From NCBI GenBank assembly GCA_002964805.2, contig PUDQ02000113.1:558001-622000 (forward strand): a DNA stretch of 64,000 nucleotides. The letters run 5' to 3'. Numbering within the stretch: position 1 is the stretch's first letter; every line of letters begins with the position of its first letter. Origin of the DNA: Trametes villosa (Eukaryota > Basidiomycota > Agaricomycetes > Polyporales > Polyporaceae). The position numbers and the translations under genes were made by a program. Positions 24,632 to 35,855 of the stretch are shown here, piece after piece. The notes under the pieces are model-generated. The model saw only the letters and a program-made list of their open reading frames with translations. It was not told the origin of the DNA and made no database searches.

Positions 24632-25111
24632 ATGGCTCTGGCACGACCGACGGTACTTCGCGCGCGACCATGCTGTCTTATCTACATGCTTACCCGCTGG
24701 CTTCTAGACTAAGCTGCCACCCGGAGCAAACAGGATCCTCTTCGTGAAGAACCTGAACTACCAGATCACCGGTGAAGACCTTTACGACCTGTTCGGCCGG
24801 TACGGCAGCATCCGCCAGATACGCATAGGGAATGATCAGAAGACGAGGGGGACTGCGTTCGTCGTGTTCGACGATGTCATGGACGTGAGTAACTCTTAGC
24901 AGTAGCCGCGCACGGTCGCGCAACTGACACGGTACAGGCCAAGAACGCACTGGACCACTTGAACGGCTTCCATTTGCAGGAGCGCTACATTGTCGTGCTG
25001 TATCATATGCCTGCCAAACAAGACGCGGCAGCGGCGAAAGCGGAAATTGCGCGGAGGGAGGAGGAGTTAGCGCAGCTCAAGAAAAAGCATGACATCCAAG
25101 ACGAGGACTGA
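24632..25111 (+). CDS. SF3B6: Splicing factor 3b subunit 6 (SF3b14/p14)
   Basis: U2 snRNP protein that sits by the branch-site adenosine and binds SF3b155. Three exons (24632-24652, 24708-24884, 24938-25111) give 123 aa, the normal size. The single RRM shows RNP2 (RILFVKNLNY) and RNP1 (TRGTAFVVF). The segments GEDLYDLFGRYGSIRQIRIG and YIVVLYH are nearly invariant in p14. A C-terminal helix (AEIARREEELAQLKKKHDI) completes the family pattern. The start is the ATG of a seven-codon exon, preceded by a CGACCA microrepeat. This is the third splicing gene within 10 kb. Confidence 0.95.
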
Positions 25112-25625
25112 GGCCCATTCGTGCGTATGCTTGCTCCGGTCGACGGATCATCATCTCACCAACTCGTCAGCAGCATATCTCCGCTACTGTACTACCAGTG
25201 TAATCGTATATTCGCAATGCTATGTCGCAGGTCATACCGGAACATGGTGCGCAGTTGTTCCGTTATCCCCGGCTGTCGCCTATTCTCCCACCTCCCAGGC
25301 CTATGGACAGGTGGTTGTGCTGATAAGCCAAACGCGCGGTGTGAATACCAAGAACTTGTGCATTACACGGTCTCACAGATGTCACCAGGCATATATACAA
25401 TCACAAGAAGCAACAAAGAACCGACAGGTTCGCTGACCGCGGCTCTTCAGCGGTATCCCGCCCTGACACAGAAGGGGCAGAAGAGATTCTTCTGCTCAGC
25501 TGCGGGAACGTCAGCGACGTCGCTACGTCTCGAGAAATGGCAAGAAGTCTTACTGTACTGCTGCGGCGCGGAGCGGCTACAGACGTGGTGAGCGAGATAT
25601 CAATACAGCGGTGACTTGGCACTCA
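25112..25625. other. Convergent 3' region
   Basis: A 514-bp stretch between the ends of SF3B6 (plus) and the small cysteine-rich gene (minus). I found no supported gene or RNA. It probably holds both 3' untranslated regions. Confidence 0.4.
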
Positions 25626-26006
25626 CTACTGCCAGCAGTTCTTCTTGCAGTGCTCCCCGGCACAATCCGGCGGATGGTTGGGAGAGAACTTGCAATTGGT
25701 GCGATCGCAGCGCACCTGTACTCACAATGTTAGCGGGTGGTTTAACGGCGCAATCCCCCGCTAGTGACGTACCTCTTCATCAGGCTGACACGGAGTGTTC
25801 AGGTCAGCGAACACGGAGGGAAGCCCTAGAAATACTCACGGCGGTAACCGCGTGGTTGCACCTATGGATGGCGAGTGAGTTTGAGCTCGGTGGAAGCTTG
25901 CAACGGCAACTTACTTAACGAATATAGTCCTGATTCTAGGAGTAATGAAGATGAGTGCAACGCTGGGAATCCGGTGGTTGTGAACGTACTGGCGAAGGCA
26001 GCACAT
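25626..26006 (-). CDS. Small cysteine-rich protein of 53 aa, five tiny exons
   Basis: Unrecognised function. Exons on the minus strand are 26006-25990, 25935-25915, 25861-25840, 25784-25773 and 25715-25626 (17, 21, 22, 12 and 90 nt). The four introns are 54, 53, 55 and 57 nt, with GT-AG ends and branch-like motifs (GCTGAC, GCTAAC). The frame closes exactly at TAG. The product has Cys at 2, 3, 14, 27, 32, 42, 47 and 51 plus three His, with the core VRCDRTNCKFSPNHPPDC and the end KKNCWQ. There is no signal peptide, so it is likely intracellular and possibly zinc-binding. Intron 1 is a multiple of three without a stop, so a 71-aa version is also possible. A TATAAAAG box lies about 97 bp upstream. 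Confidence 0.68.
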
Positions 26007-26100
26007 GTCGGCGAAGTGTAAAGCGTGGAGAACGGCGTTGAGACTTGTGAGGGATGGGAAAGACGTTGAGGACTTGCTGCTTACCGGGCTCCGTACCCGA

Positions 26101-26109
26101 GCTTTTATA
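26101..26109 (-). promoter_or_regulatory. TATA box of the small cysteine-rich gene
   Basis: TATAAAAGC reads on the minus strand, about 95-103 bp before the ATG at 26006. This is a suitable distance for a short 5' leader and supports the gene call. Confidence 0.6.
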
Positions 26110-27166
26110 CGCAGGTACGCCTCAGTACCCTTGTGCGCTCGCTGACGGTGGCGGGTCTTGATAGTCACCGCGGCATCTCTCCACGGGCCGCCGAGGCAAT
26201 TTTTCCAAGGATATTCGACCGCCTACGCGAGCCGCGAACGACACGCCTTACCAAACACGGACTTCTCGCAAACGGTGCTCCGAGAACGATAGATGGTACA
26301 ATAAGATGCGGGGGATGTCACGCCCAGAAACGCCGGGCCTGCTTCCATGAGGGCCGGGGTTCGTAAACACACAAGAGACGACAGAGAGGTACGCCGGCAA
26401 TCCAGATCTCCGCGCACCTAGGTCCGACGTCGCCTCCCGATTCATTAGGCCCCCTAACCAAATCCGTCAAGGTACTCGCCCCTGCTGAATCTCATCGCCT
26501 GCCGCGACGATCTCGTTTCATGTTACGTTCTCAAGCCTAGGGCCATGTGAGCCCGTGCGCTCCCTGTCGCGCATATCGTGCGCGGCGCCGACGCCCCAAT
26601 TCGCGCGAAAACTTCCATTCTGCCCCCCGTTCCGGGCCCGGCGTACTGGCGACGCGCGCTGCCAGTGCCAGTGCCAGTGCCAGGACGACAGTCGCTGTTT
26701 GGCGCTCCGGCGTGGGCGCCCGATCTGCTACGCCTCTTACGGAGCGCGCTCCCTAGACTTGACATTTGTTCGGGACAGGCAGTGGCGGCACGGGACGCTG
26801 GAGAGACGAGGCGTTTGCCGCGGTTAACCGCGTCTGCAGCCCCCGGTCATGCGCGAAGTTCTGCGGAGGAAGACCATCAGCCGCTGCGATAGCAGCGCGC
26901 GAAATGCACCCAGTGCGCCATGGAAGCGTTTGCTCCGGATCCAGACGGTTGTCCCAGTGGTTGCGTCCTAGTGGTCTATCGCAAGGGGGACCGGTCTCCC
27001 TGTTTTGTCAATAGGTCGTATAAGGAAACACCGCTCGTTTGACTTCCTTGGTCTTCTCTTACCCTATTACTCGCCACGCTGAGAGCATGAGCGCGTCGAC
27101 ATCAGGAGAAGGCCCGAAAGACTGCTGCTATCATATGGTACTTTTCCCTCTTCGAGGTACATGCAA
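26110..27166. other. Intergenic, no gene seen
   Basis: About 1.05 kb between the small cysteine-rich gene and the 3' end of the Pol I gene. It holds a short GCCAGT hexamer repeat (four copies near 26661) and otherwise only chance open frames in several phases. No promoter motif or RNA gene was found. Confidence 0.4.
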
Positions 27167-30100
27167 TTACATACTAACGACTGCCTCCTTCTGGTTCACC
27201 GGCATGACGATATCGAACGCGCCCGTTCCTGTGCGGCTCAGCCTACCCAAGACAATATTGCCCGAAGGGGTTGTGAGATCATCGAAGTCGCCGTGGAGGG
27301 TCGCATCGGACAGGAAGGCGGCGGTCGTCTCGTAAGAGGCCTTGAGGAGGGGCGAGGGGTTCGTGGAGATGCCCTTGCGGTTGAACGGCTTGTACCCGCC
27401 GTCGAATGTCTGCAAGGTACAGCATGTGAGCGTGGCGCGGCATTGACTCATGGAGACAGACACACCATGTAATCGGCGATTAGCTCGAGGTGACGGATGT
27501 CAACGTCGATCTTGTAAACGGCAAAGACGCCACCGATCTCTTGCAGGATCGCAGCACGCGCGGCCTCTACGCCGTAAGCGCACAGCAGCGCGTAGATGTC
27601 GTTGGAGTAGATGCCGTTCGCGTCGATGATGCTGTTGCCCTTGGCGCAGGCGAACTGCCAGAGCCCAGGCAGGTTCGATCCGTTCGTCGTGAGCTGCGGT
27701 GGCGCGTCGTCAGCACAAGGCGCAGGAAACGGGGTGCACGCGTGGACCCACAGAGAACATCTTCTCCCCATTCTTCCCGTCGTCCTCGCTCTTGAAACAG
27801 TCCGTGATGCCTGGGATCTCACGCACGACCGTCTTGAGGCATACGCGCTCGACTAGCCCGACAAGGAGTAGCTTGGGCATGGTGGACCCGAACTAGGCAC
27901 CCGCATCAGTACGGCATTCACAACGGGCGCACGGCAACAGACTCACCTGCAGTCCGATCGTGCAGCCTGAATCGCGGAAGGCGAACGATGTGGCGCTGGG
28001 CAGATTCTCCAAGAACAGGCTTTCGACACGCCCATGCTCCTCCGCTAACGAGCTGGCGTCTTTGTCCATGTCTACATCGCTGTCCTCGTCCTCGTCGGAT
28101 GAAGAGGCATACGCCGCCTCGATGTCCATGTCGCCGATCTCACCGCCCTCATCGGCCGACTCGTCATCCTCGTCCTCATCGTCGTACGTGGCTTGCTCTT
28201 TGCGCTGGCGCTTCATCTTGGACGTTGTCGCGTCTCCGTCGCCAATCTCGCTCGCATCGTCGTCGTCGTCCTTCCGCCGGCTGCGGGGGTCGTCACCGTC
28301 CTCCTCAGCATCGCCGGCGGCGCCCTGGTACTCTCGAACGGCCTTGCCCTTCCCGAGCTCCGCGCGCTGGTTCTTCAGGTCCGCGTCGAGTTTCTTGAGC
28401 TCGATCTGCAGCTCCTTCTTGAAGATGAGAGGGAACTTGGAGGCGAAGGACAGGAGGATCTCGAGGGGTGTGACTTCGTACTCCTGTTCGTACTCGGACC
28501 GAGGGAAGAATGCGAGGTCGATCGTGAACTCTTTGCTACGAGACTCGCCCTTGAGCACCAGCTGCTCCTTGACGGTGATCTTGTCGACGATGTGGGAGAG
28601 GGCGAGTCGGCTTGCCTTCTTGCAGAACCTGTCAACGGCCGCGGCACCGACGCCGGCGTCGACCTTCACTGTCATCGACGGCGTTTTGGGCTTCGTCGAC
28701 GCCGTCATGACAATTTCTCGGAGACGTGGGATACCGAGCGTGACGTTTGCCGCACCGTGACCTGCGAGCAAGACATCAGCGAAGTTCCGGAAAATGGTGA
28801 TCAGGGCGGCCGCCGGACATACCGGCAAAGTGGAACGTGTTCAACGTCATCTGCGTCGATGGTTCTCCGACACTGGTCGCAAACAGGTGAGAAACGCTGG
28901 CGGCGGCCGGAGCAGACGCCACAAACATACCCTTGCGAGGCCAGCAGACCCACGGCTTCTCCGGGCTCGACGAGGCTGCGCATGTACTTGACGCTGGTCA
29001 GGAGCTGGAAATTCTTCTTGCTGAGGGGCGCCTTGCGACGTTTGATAGGCAGGCTGTCATCGTTCTTCTCGCGCAGGAGGCCGTGAGGGTTCTTCTTGAC
29101 GTAGTCATCGACCTTGTCCGCGAAGAGCTCCGACGTGCTGCCCAGGTAGCGCTGTGGCGGGTACTTGGAGAGCGCCGGCGCGTACTTGTCGCGCTTGTGC
29201 TTCTTGTCCTTGTACTTGACGATCTTCTTCATGTACTCGACCGCCTCCTCCGACACGAGCCCGGTCAGGGAGCGGGGCTGGTAGCGGTTGACGAACGACG
29301 TCTCGTTGCGGGCGATGAACTCGAACTGGGTCAGGTGCTTCTGCTTCGTGACGTCGAGCGAGTCGCCGCCGTAGTTGAACTGGTACACGGACGAGTCGCT
29401 TCCGCGGACAGTGTTGTCGTAGTGGACGCGAACACCCTCGAGGTGCTTGATGAGACAGCGCTGGAGGTATCCGGAGCGCGACGTCTTGACAGCGGTGTCG
29501 ATAAGACCCTCCCGCCCCGCCATGCAATGGAAGAAGAACTCCTGTGGCTTGACACCGGTCAAGAACCGGCTCGCGACGTAGCCACCGGCGATGGCCTTCG
29601 TCTCGAACGGCTTGAACGACGGCAGCGTCTTGCCGCTCACCATGACGGGCACTCGACGGCCCTCGAGCTCCTGCTGACCGAGCGCACAGGATATCTGCTG
29701 CGCATTGACCGCGCTCCCCTTCGCACCGGAGACGGTCATGGCCTGCATGTGGTTGTGGGGGAACTGGCGCAGGAGGCCGTGGGGCATGACGGCGTCCGCG
29801 ATGGACTTAGTCAGCTTGGCCAATTTGCCCTTCACGGTCATGTCGAGGCCGGCCATTTTGCTATCGTCGCGCAGGACGTCTTCCAGGAGAGAACGCAGCA
29901 CCGCGGGCTTTTCCTCTTCCGGAGTCGTCTTCAGCACCGGGAAGTTGTCGACGGCGCCCTCCGTGCCGAGGTTCGTGCCCTTCGCAATAAGCTCCGCACG
30001 CCGAGCGTTGCCGTCGGGCGTGAGCGCGAGATCGTCCATCCGACATGTGAACGCGCGGTGTTGCAGGAACTTGGTGAACAGCCGACTGAGAACGCCGAGG

Positions 30101-33100
30101 AGCTTGCCAGCGATATCAGCGCCGTACAGCTCGTACACGGAATGCACAAGACCGTAGTCGGAGGCACCAAACGCGGACTTGTCCAGCACGCCCGAGAGAA
30201 GCTCGCCGTCCATGAAGACGACCTTGTCCTCCTGGGAGTCCTTGCCCCAAAGGTGGCCAGGGACCTTCGCCGCGGCGTGCAGGTTCAGCCCATCGAATTG
30301 CGGCGGCGTGATGTTCTTCATGACTGTGGAAATCTGTCAATCGCCAGTGAAACTGATGTTAGCCGCAAATTTTGTCTCCGACACTCGCACATCGCTTACG
30401 ATCTGTTTACCCGTCCAAAGCGGTTTGGGCTTCCAGATCGTGGGCGGTAGAGTAACGAGACGACCGCCATGCTGCTCCGGGTCATCCTCGGGGCGGAGCG
30501 CGCCATAGAGCAGCTGGAAGTATTCTTCGCGCGTGAAGAATGCGTCCTGCGCTGTCATCCACACGCCCGCGACGACGTGATCCTGGATGAGGCCCCGAAG
30601 AGGCTTGCCTGATGTGGGAACGAGGTACTGGTTATCGGTGTTGGCGATGTAGTACGCTTCCGCTCGAGCGACGTGGTTCTCTGTTACGACAGATGAGTTT
30701 GTACGTCAGGCGAGAGCGAGCCGAAGAAGGACGCACGGGGGAAATGAATGTTCATCTCTGTGAAAATAGTCAGCGTTGGAATCGTATCTCCTCCGAGGCG
30801 TACGCACCGTCACCATCGAAATCGGCTAGTCAGTGGAAGCAACTAGTTAATGTTCAGTCTCCTGAGCGATATAGATAGACACACACCATTGTACGAGTTG
30901 CTATTGGATGGTCAGATGGCGTCAGCGTAGGCCACGAACGAGGAGAAAATGCTCTAACCAATTCGCGTAATGCATTCGGATCGTCTTCTCACCCTGCAGG
31001 ACACGCGCCTTGTGGCACATCATACTCGGTTTGTGGAGAGTCGGCTGACGGTTGAGAATGAGGATGTCCCCGTCGCGGAGATGCCGGTACACCTTCTTGT
31101 TAACAGCGGGCGTGGAAGTGTACAGGCCTTGCCTCTGAGCGGACCCGTGCGAACCCTCCTGCGGCGTTAACAGCTGGTTCGCGATAGCGGTACGCTGTTC
31201 TAGCGTGAGTTTGTCCTGCGAGGAACGTTAACATCGCATTAGACCTAAACCGTCGGCATACACGTACCAAGAAGTGCAGGTGACCGTCCTCGTACTCGAC
31301 CATTGTCGCACCAGGGTATCCGCGAGCGCCGGTGATCACCAGCTGCCGCAGCTCGTGGAAGTTGTTCGGAGTGACAGGCTCCGGGAACGTCAGCTTCCGG
31401 GCGAAGACAGGGGGAATACCGATCTCATTGGGCTCGATGTTGACGTCCGGCGAGATGACGGAGCGAGCGGCGTAATTGACTCGCTTGCCCTACGACATAG
31501 TCAGCGGTGAACCCCTGCGAGCAGACGAGATGCCCAACCATCATATGCTTGCGGAACAGGCCCTCTTTCTTCTCCAGGCCTTGCTTGACACCGGCCGGGG
31601 GAAGACGTCCTTGTCGGATGGGCGTAGGATTCTTGCTGCTGTCGATATAGCTGTTCACGTCGACTTGGAGCTGAATGAGGGTGTCGAGGAGCGACTGGAG
31701 GATGCGGCGTCGAGCAGTCTCGTCGACGTCAGAGCCTTTCGTGGAGGCAGCGCGGAGGTTATTGTTCAGGTCGCGCAGACGGTAAGACGTCGTCAACACC
31801 TTGGACAGGAGCTCGTTCTGAGGATGCTCGAAGAGCATCTCGCCCATCTTGGCGGGAGGGCGGAAGCGCGTAGGGCTGACGGGGAGGACTTCCATGAAGA
31901 ACATGTCGGCAGACGCGATGGAGAGGTTGTTCTGGCTGAGCGGAGCGAGAGGGCCGTGTCGTCCGAAGAGTAACGAGCACATCACCGATTCGTTGCGGAA
32001 GAGACGGCGAAGATGGGCCCGGCACTCTTCTGGGGGCACCACGCGTTCATTCCGTCCACGCGCGGTCTTGACCTTTCCGCTCGCGGACTTCGGAAGCGAG
32101 GCGCCATTGACCACAGGAATGCTAGACTCCTCCTCGTCCGAGAAGACATCGTCCCCTTCCCCCTCGTCCGAACCCTCGTCAGAGTCCTCGTCGGACGAGT
32201 CGCCGGCGCGCGCTTCTGCCTGAGCGGCAGTCTGGCCCTTCGAAGACTGAGACTTCTGGTCGTTCAGGACGTTCGGCCTCTTCATACCCAACAAGTCGTG
32301 CTGCTGCTGTTGCTTCGCGGTCAGAGCTAGCTCGATGATCTTGGTATGGCCCTCTTTACGGAAGGAGTAGCCGAAGCTGAACAGGGACGTCAGAAAGGCG
32401 CTTGCGAACATGTAAAGCATCTGCACTTACGCGCCGCAATTGGCATTTTGGCACTTTTTGGTCATCGACGTCTTGATGAAGTCGTTAATGAGGTCCTTCC
32501 TCGCCTGGTACACAAGCCCGTCCTTGTACGAGTCGCGCTTGCTGCTCGAGGCGGTCGCAAGGTGAGCCGCGACGTAGAGGTTTACGCGCTGCTCGTATTC
32601 CTCGTAGGACTCCGTCGGTTCGTCGTCGTCGTCTTCTTCCGCCGTGCGCTTCCCCTTCTTCGTCTTGTAGTGCATGTCATCCAGCGCCTTGGCAGCAACG
32701 ACAAACCCATACTCGAGCAGGCGCAGCTTCGCGACGTACTTGCACAACTGAACTCGGGTTGGCTTTCGAATGTACAAGAGTTAAATCGACTAGGCTTACC
32801 ACATAGCGGCTCAGCTTGAACCTATGGCAGAACAGACATGCCCCTCGGATTAGATGGTACGCATTGACCATGAAAAGAGGGTGGAAGACAGGGGCGGGGA
32901 GCTCAATGTGACCGAAGTGACCAGGGCAGCTGAAGTAGGACAGCCGGCATGTTGCGCAACTGGAGAAACCACTTCAGACATAAACTGGAACGCACGACAC
33001 GCGACTACTCACATGTCCTGCTTGTCACTAGGTCCCAGAGCTGGGTCGTACAGTCCTCCTACATTTGGACGGTTGAGGTCGTCCAGGAGTACGGGGTTCA

Positions 33101-33197
33101 CGATCTGCTTGACGGAGATTCGACGCACATCTTCTGTCGTCAGGAAGGAGAAGGATACACTGGCGACAGTTGACGGTATGGGGTGCGCGATATTCAT
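27167..33197 (-). CDS. RPA190: RNA polymerase I largest subunit (Rpa190/RPA1)
   Basis: Catalytic beta-prime-like subunit of RNA polymerase I, which makes rRNA in the nucleolus. The first exon begins [19 protein letters not shown]; a clamp zinc site follows downstream ([13 protein letters not shown]). RRNESV-type dock and [15 protein letters not shown] sequences lie at 31.4-32 kb. The metal-binding loop NADFDGDEMNIHFP lies at 30737-30900, split over three microexons. The funnel, trigger-loop and jaw regions ([59 protein letters not shown]) lie in one long exon. A very acidic Pol I-type insert ([13 protein letters not shown]) sits near 28.1 kb. It ends [15 protein letters not shown]. The length is about 1.6-1.7 thousand residues, normal for the family. 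Confidence 0.97.
30737..30900 (-). other. Three consecutive microexons encoding the Pol I catalytic loop
   Basis: Minus-strand exons at 30900-30887 (14 nt), 30825-30808 (18 nt) and 30757-30737 (21 nt) are separated by introns of 61 and 50 nt with GT-AG ends. Joined, they read NSYNADFDGDEMNIHFP, the universal metal-binding loop. The 18-nt exon alone encodes ADFDGD apart from the shared first base. The flanking exons read HYANC and [11 protein letters not shown], so the protein is complete. Confidence 0.85.
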
Positions 33198-33478
33198 GGT
33201 GAGCCGAGCCTAGACCAGCCAAGAGACGGAGCACCGTAGAGGAAGCAGCGACCGGGAGACCTGAGCAAGGAGCAAGCCTCGCGAGAGCGTCCAAGTCCAG
33301 GGCGTTCAGTAGAAAATTATGATCGGGCATGGCACGTGATGTTCGCCGATATTCTCGGAGCGCCCATAATTCGTACCGCAGTTCTGCAATATACTGTACG
33401 GGACAGCAGCAGCATCTACAGGAAGAAAAGCAGACAGATACTAGAATGGTATATATGTGTACAACAACAGGTCCCGTG

Positions 33479-34675
33479 CTACAATGCGCCGCTTCCTCGC
33501 CGACTCCCTGCTGTGCGCTTTCCGGTCTTGATCTTCTGCGCCTCTCCCACCAACTCCCCTATGAGTTTGTTGTACGTCTCCGAGTCCTGCTGGAGAGCGT
33601 CCCGCATTTGTAGTAGGTATGTCAACAATGTCGAGGCTTTCGCCGTCTGCGCCTTGATTTCCGCGAGGTGAGCCTCCACCGCAGGTAGTGGTAGTAGGGA
33701 CAGTTGGTCTATAAACGTGTAAGCACTAATAGCATGCGTGAATACACTGTCAGACAAACCTGGAGACAAATCCAGCAGCGCCTCCATCTTGGCTTCGTCG
33801 ATCTCGGGCCGCGGTCCGAGCCGTAGCTGAGACGCAGCAAGCGGGCCGCTTTTCAATGCTGGCGACCCCGGTTGCGACGTGCCGCTTCGTGCGCTGTTCA
33901 GCGCAGCAGCTGTCTGCAGCTTGCTGACCCCTCCGCGCGGTCCAGGCGGCGCTGACATAGGGCGTGTATGGATCTCGAGCATAGGGAGTGCGCCATTCGC
34001 GCGCGGGAGGACCTCGTCGAGGTTGACGGGGATGCCGAGGGATATGAGGTGCTGCCGTCGGATACGCGATCGTACCCAGTTGACGGGCTGGAATGAGGGC
34101 GGAGTAGGGGGTAGTAGGGCGTTATACAGCTGCCGACTGGAACAGTCTGTGAACTGAGATGCAGAATTCTAGGATGTGGCTGAACGGAAGTACCTCTCGG
34201 GTGTTACGAGTGTTTGGCTTAGGCCGCCAACCTCTCTGATCGCGTCCTCTGTGATATGGGAGGTATCGTCGTGTGCCCAGAGCGGACCAAGGATTTCGTC
34301 CACCTGCTCTTGAAGCTCTTCTCGCCGTGGTAGAGGATCGACCTGTAGAGGCTTCCATTCGGGCGCGAACGAGGGGCCTCCGAAACTCTCTGGCTCGTCA
34401 TACGTCGCTCCGCCAAAGGATGAGAACCCGCCAGGGGTGACGGGTATCTGCTGCGTCTCTCCAAAGTCGCCGAAGTCTCCAAAGTCATCCTCGCCATCGT
34501 CCCCCGAGCCAGCGGCCGTCTCAGCCGGTGTGCCAAAGTTATCGAAGTCGTCAAAGTCATCTTGAGTGGATGGGCCGGGCGAGGCCGTGAAAGCCGGAGG
34601 TTTGACGGCTAACGGAGGGATGGGCTCGGCAGGGGCGCCCCAAACGGACGCGTTGAATGCGATATCGTCGTCCAT
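33479..34675 (-). CDS. LAA2-like AP-1 accessory protein (probable)
   Basis: An acidic N terminus starts MDDDIAFNASVWGAP and carries clustered DDFDDFDNFG and DDFGDFGDFGE motifs. Such D/E-F motifs bind the gamma-ear of clathrin adaptor AP-1, as in yeast Laa2. After an intron comes a conserved-looking helical segment (WVRSRIRRQHLISLGIPVNL). A Ser/Pro linker follows, then a C-terminal coiled coil (VEAHLAEIKAQTAKASTLLT) ending RRGSGAL. This order fits fungal Laa2-type proteins (DUF5102). The assignment rests on the acidic Phe motifs and layout, so it is moderate. At least three introns are present. It is divergent from the Pol I factor gene, with 161 bp between starts. Confidence 0.6.
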
Positions 34676-34836
34676 CGCGTCCTTTGAGTGTCACAGTAGC
34701 ACGCGCAGGAGAATGTTCAAACGACCAGCGTAGCGTAGTTGGGCGGGCGGTGGTGCGGAGTCAAGGTGATCGAGCTTCGCTCAGCGCCTGACGTGCTTAC
34801 CCTCCTCCTCATCGCGCCTCAGCCACTTGCGGGCAT
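34676..34836. promoter_or_regulatory. Bidirectional promoter, 161 bp
   Basis: The start codons of the minus-strand LAA2-like gene and the plus-strand Rrn11-like gene are 161 bp apart, so both promoters lie here. No TATA box is visible. Confidence 0.5.
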
Positions 34837-35785
34837 ATGCCACACGGCGAGCACTCGTTCCTCTTCAGCTCGCTTAACTCAAAGGAACCAAACACCGCGA
34901 GAAAGGTCCATATACGCCGGCTGTTCGATATCCTGCAGCTATGCGTCCAACGGCGCGACTGGGTGCGCGCTAGGCGCGCATGGGCGGTCCTGGCCCGGTG
35001 CAAAGAAGTAGACTGGAAAACTATGTGGAGGACAAGTCTGCTCCTGCTCGGCGGCGAGGACGACGCCCAAGCAGGCTCCCGTGAGATCGATGGAGACAGA
35101 ATTAGCTTCCTGACCGTCATGATGCGGCAGTATCCTGAGGAGGTGGGTGTACTCATTCAATATTTGCGGTTCCGGAAAGGCTGAACCGTTCCTGCTAGCG
35201 CGAGTCCATCCTGAAAGAGCTCGTATTGCATCTCATACACTCGGGCATGCACAGGCGAGCGATGGAAGAACTGGATCTGTACGTGCCACCGCCCATTCGC
35301 GGCCGCCGTCGCGCTTACCCGGCGTCACGCAGCTACCTGCCCTCATACCCGTACCAGGACAACGCAGTCCTGCACGTTTACGCCGGTCTGATCGCCCTCT
35401 ACCTTGCGCAGCCAGCGGGTGACATGTCCGAGGAGACGACGTACGGTGCGTGCATCAGCCCTGCTCTCTCTGACAAGGGGCGACTCAATGCAGCACTCCG
35501 GGCAGGCCGAGGGTGGGACGCTAGCCACCTCCGAAACGCGCAGGCACACTTCGAGCGTGCTCGGGTCATCGACCCATCAAATATCGTGGCGGACGCCTTC
35601 CTCAGCCAGGTAAATCCGCACACCGAGCATGTGGCGATAAAGCTCGCGGGCGCATAACTGACCTGTGACGCCAGCTGTCTGGCGCGGCACGCGCCGCTCC
35701 GAGCCGCGACACGCCCGACTCAGACGAAGAGAAGATGGAGGTGGACGGGGCGCCGCAGCCTCGCAGCAAGCGCATCAAGGCGTGA
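34837..35785 (+). CDS. RRN11: TAF1A/Rrn11-like RNA polymerase I initiation factor
   Basis: The N-terminal half reads VHIRRLFDILQLCVQRRDW followed by RARRAWAVLARCKEVDW, a TPR-like helical pair diagnostic of Rrn11/TAF1A, a subunit of the Pol I core factor (SL1). Further helices follow (ELVLHLIHSGMHRRAMEELD and FERARVIDPSNIVADAFL). Three exons join in frame, with introns at about 35142-35205 and 35610-35675. The protein ends in an acidic and basic tail (DSDEEKMEVDGAPQPRSKR). It lies between the Pol I subunit gene and RIX1, so a role in rRNA synthesis fits the context. An upstream exon is possible, since the protein starts shortly before the conserved block. Confidence 0.7.
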
Positions 35786-35855
35786 ACCTTGCTCGCGGAG
35801 GATCAAATAAACCACTCCGCCGTGACGTTACAGGACGGCGTGCACGAGCGAATAG

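Noticed and set aside
27670..27690. B-box-like GGTTCGATCC
   Set aside because: Lies in a coding exon of RPA190, with no A box or cloverleaf.
28933..30450. 505-codon open frame on the plus strand
   Set aside because: It is the antisense of the RPA190 exon that encodes the conserved Pol I core. Its Leu/Val/Arg/Glu-rich composition is what the complement of GC-rich coding DNA gives.
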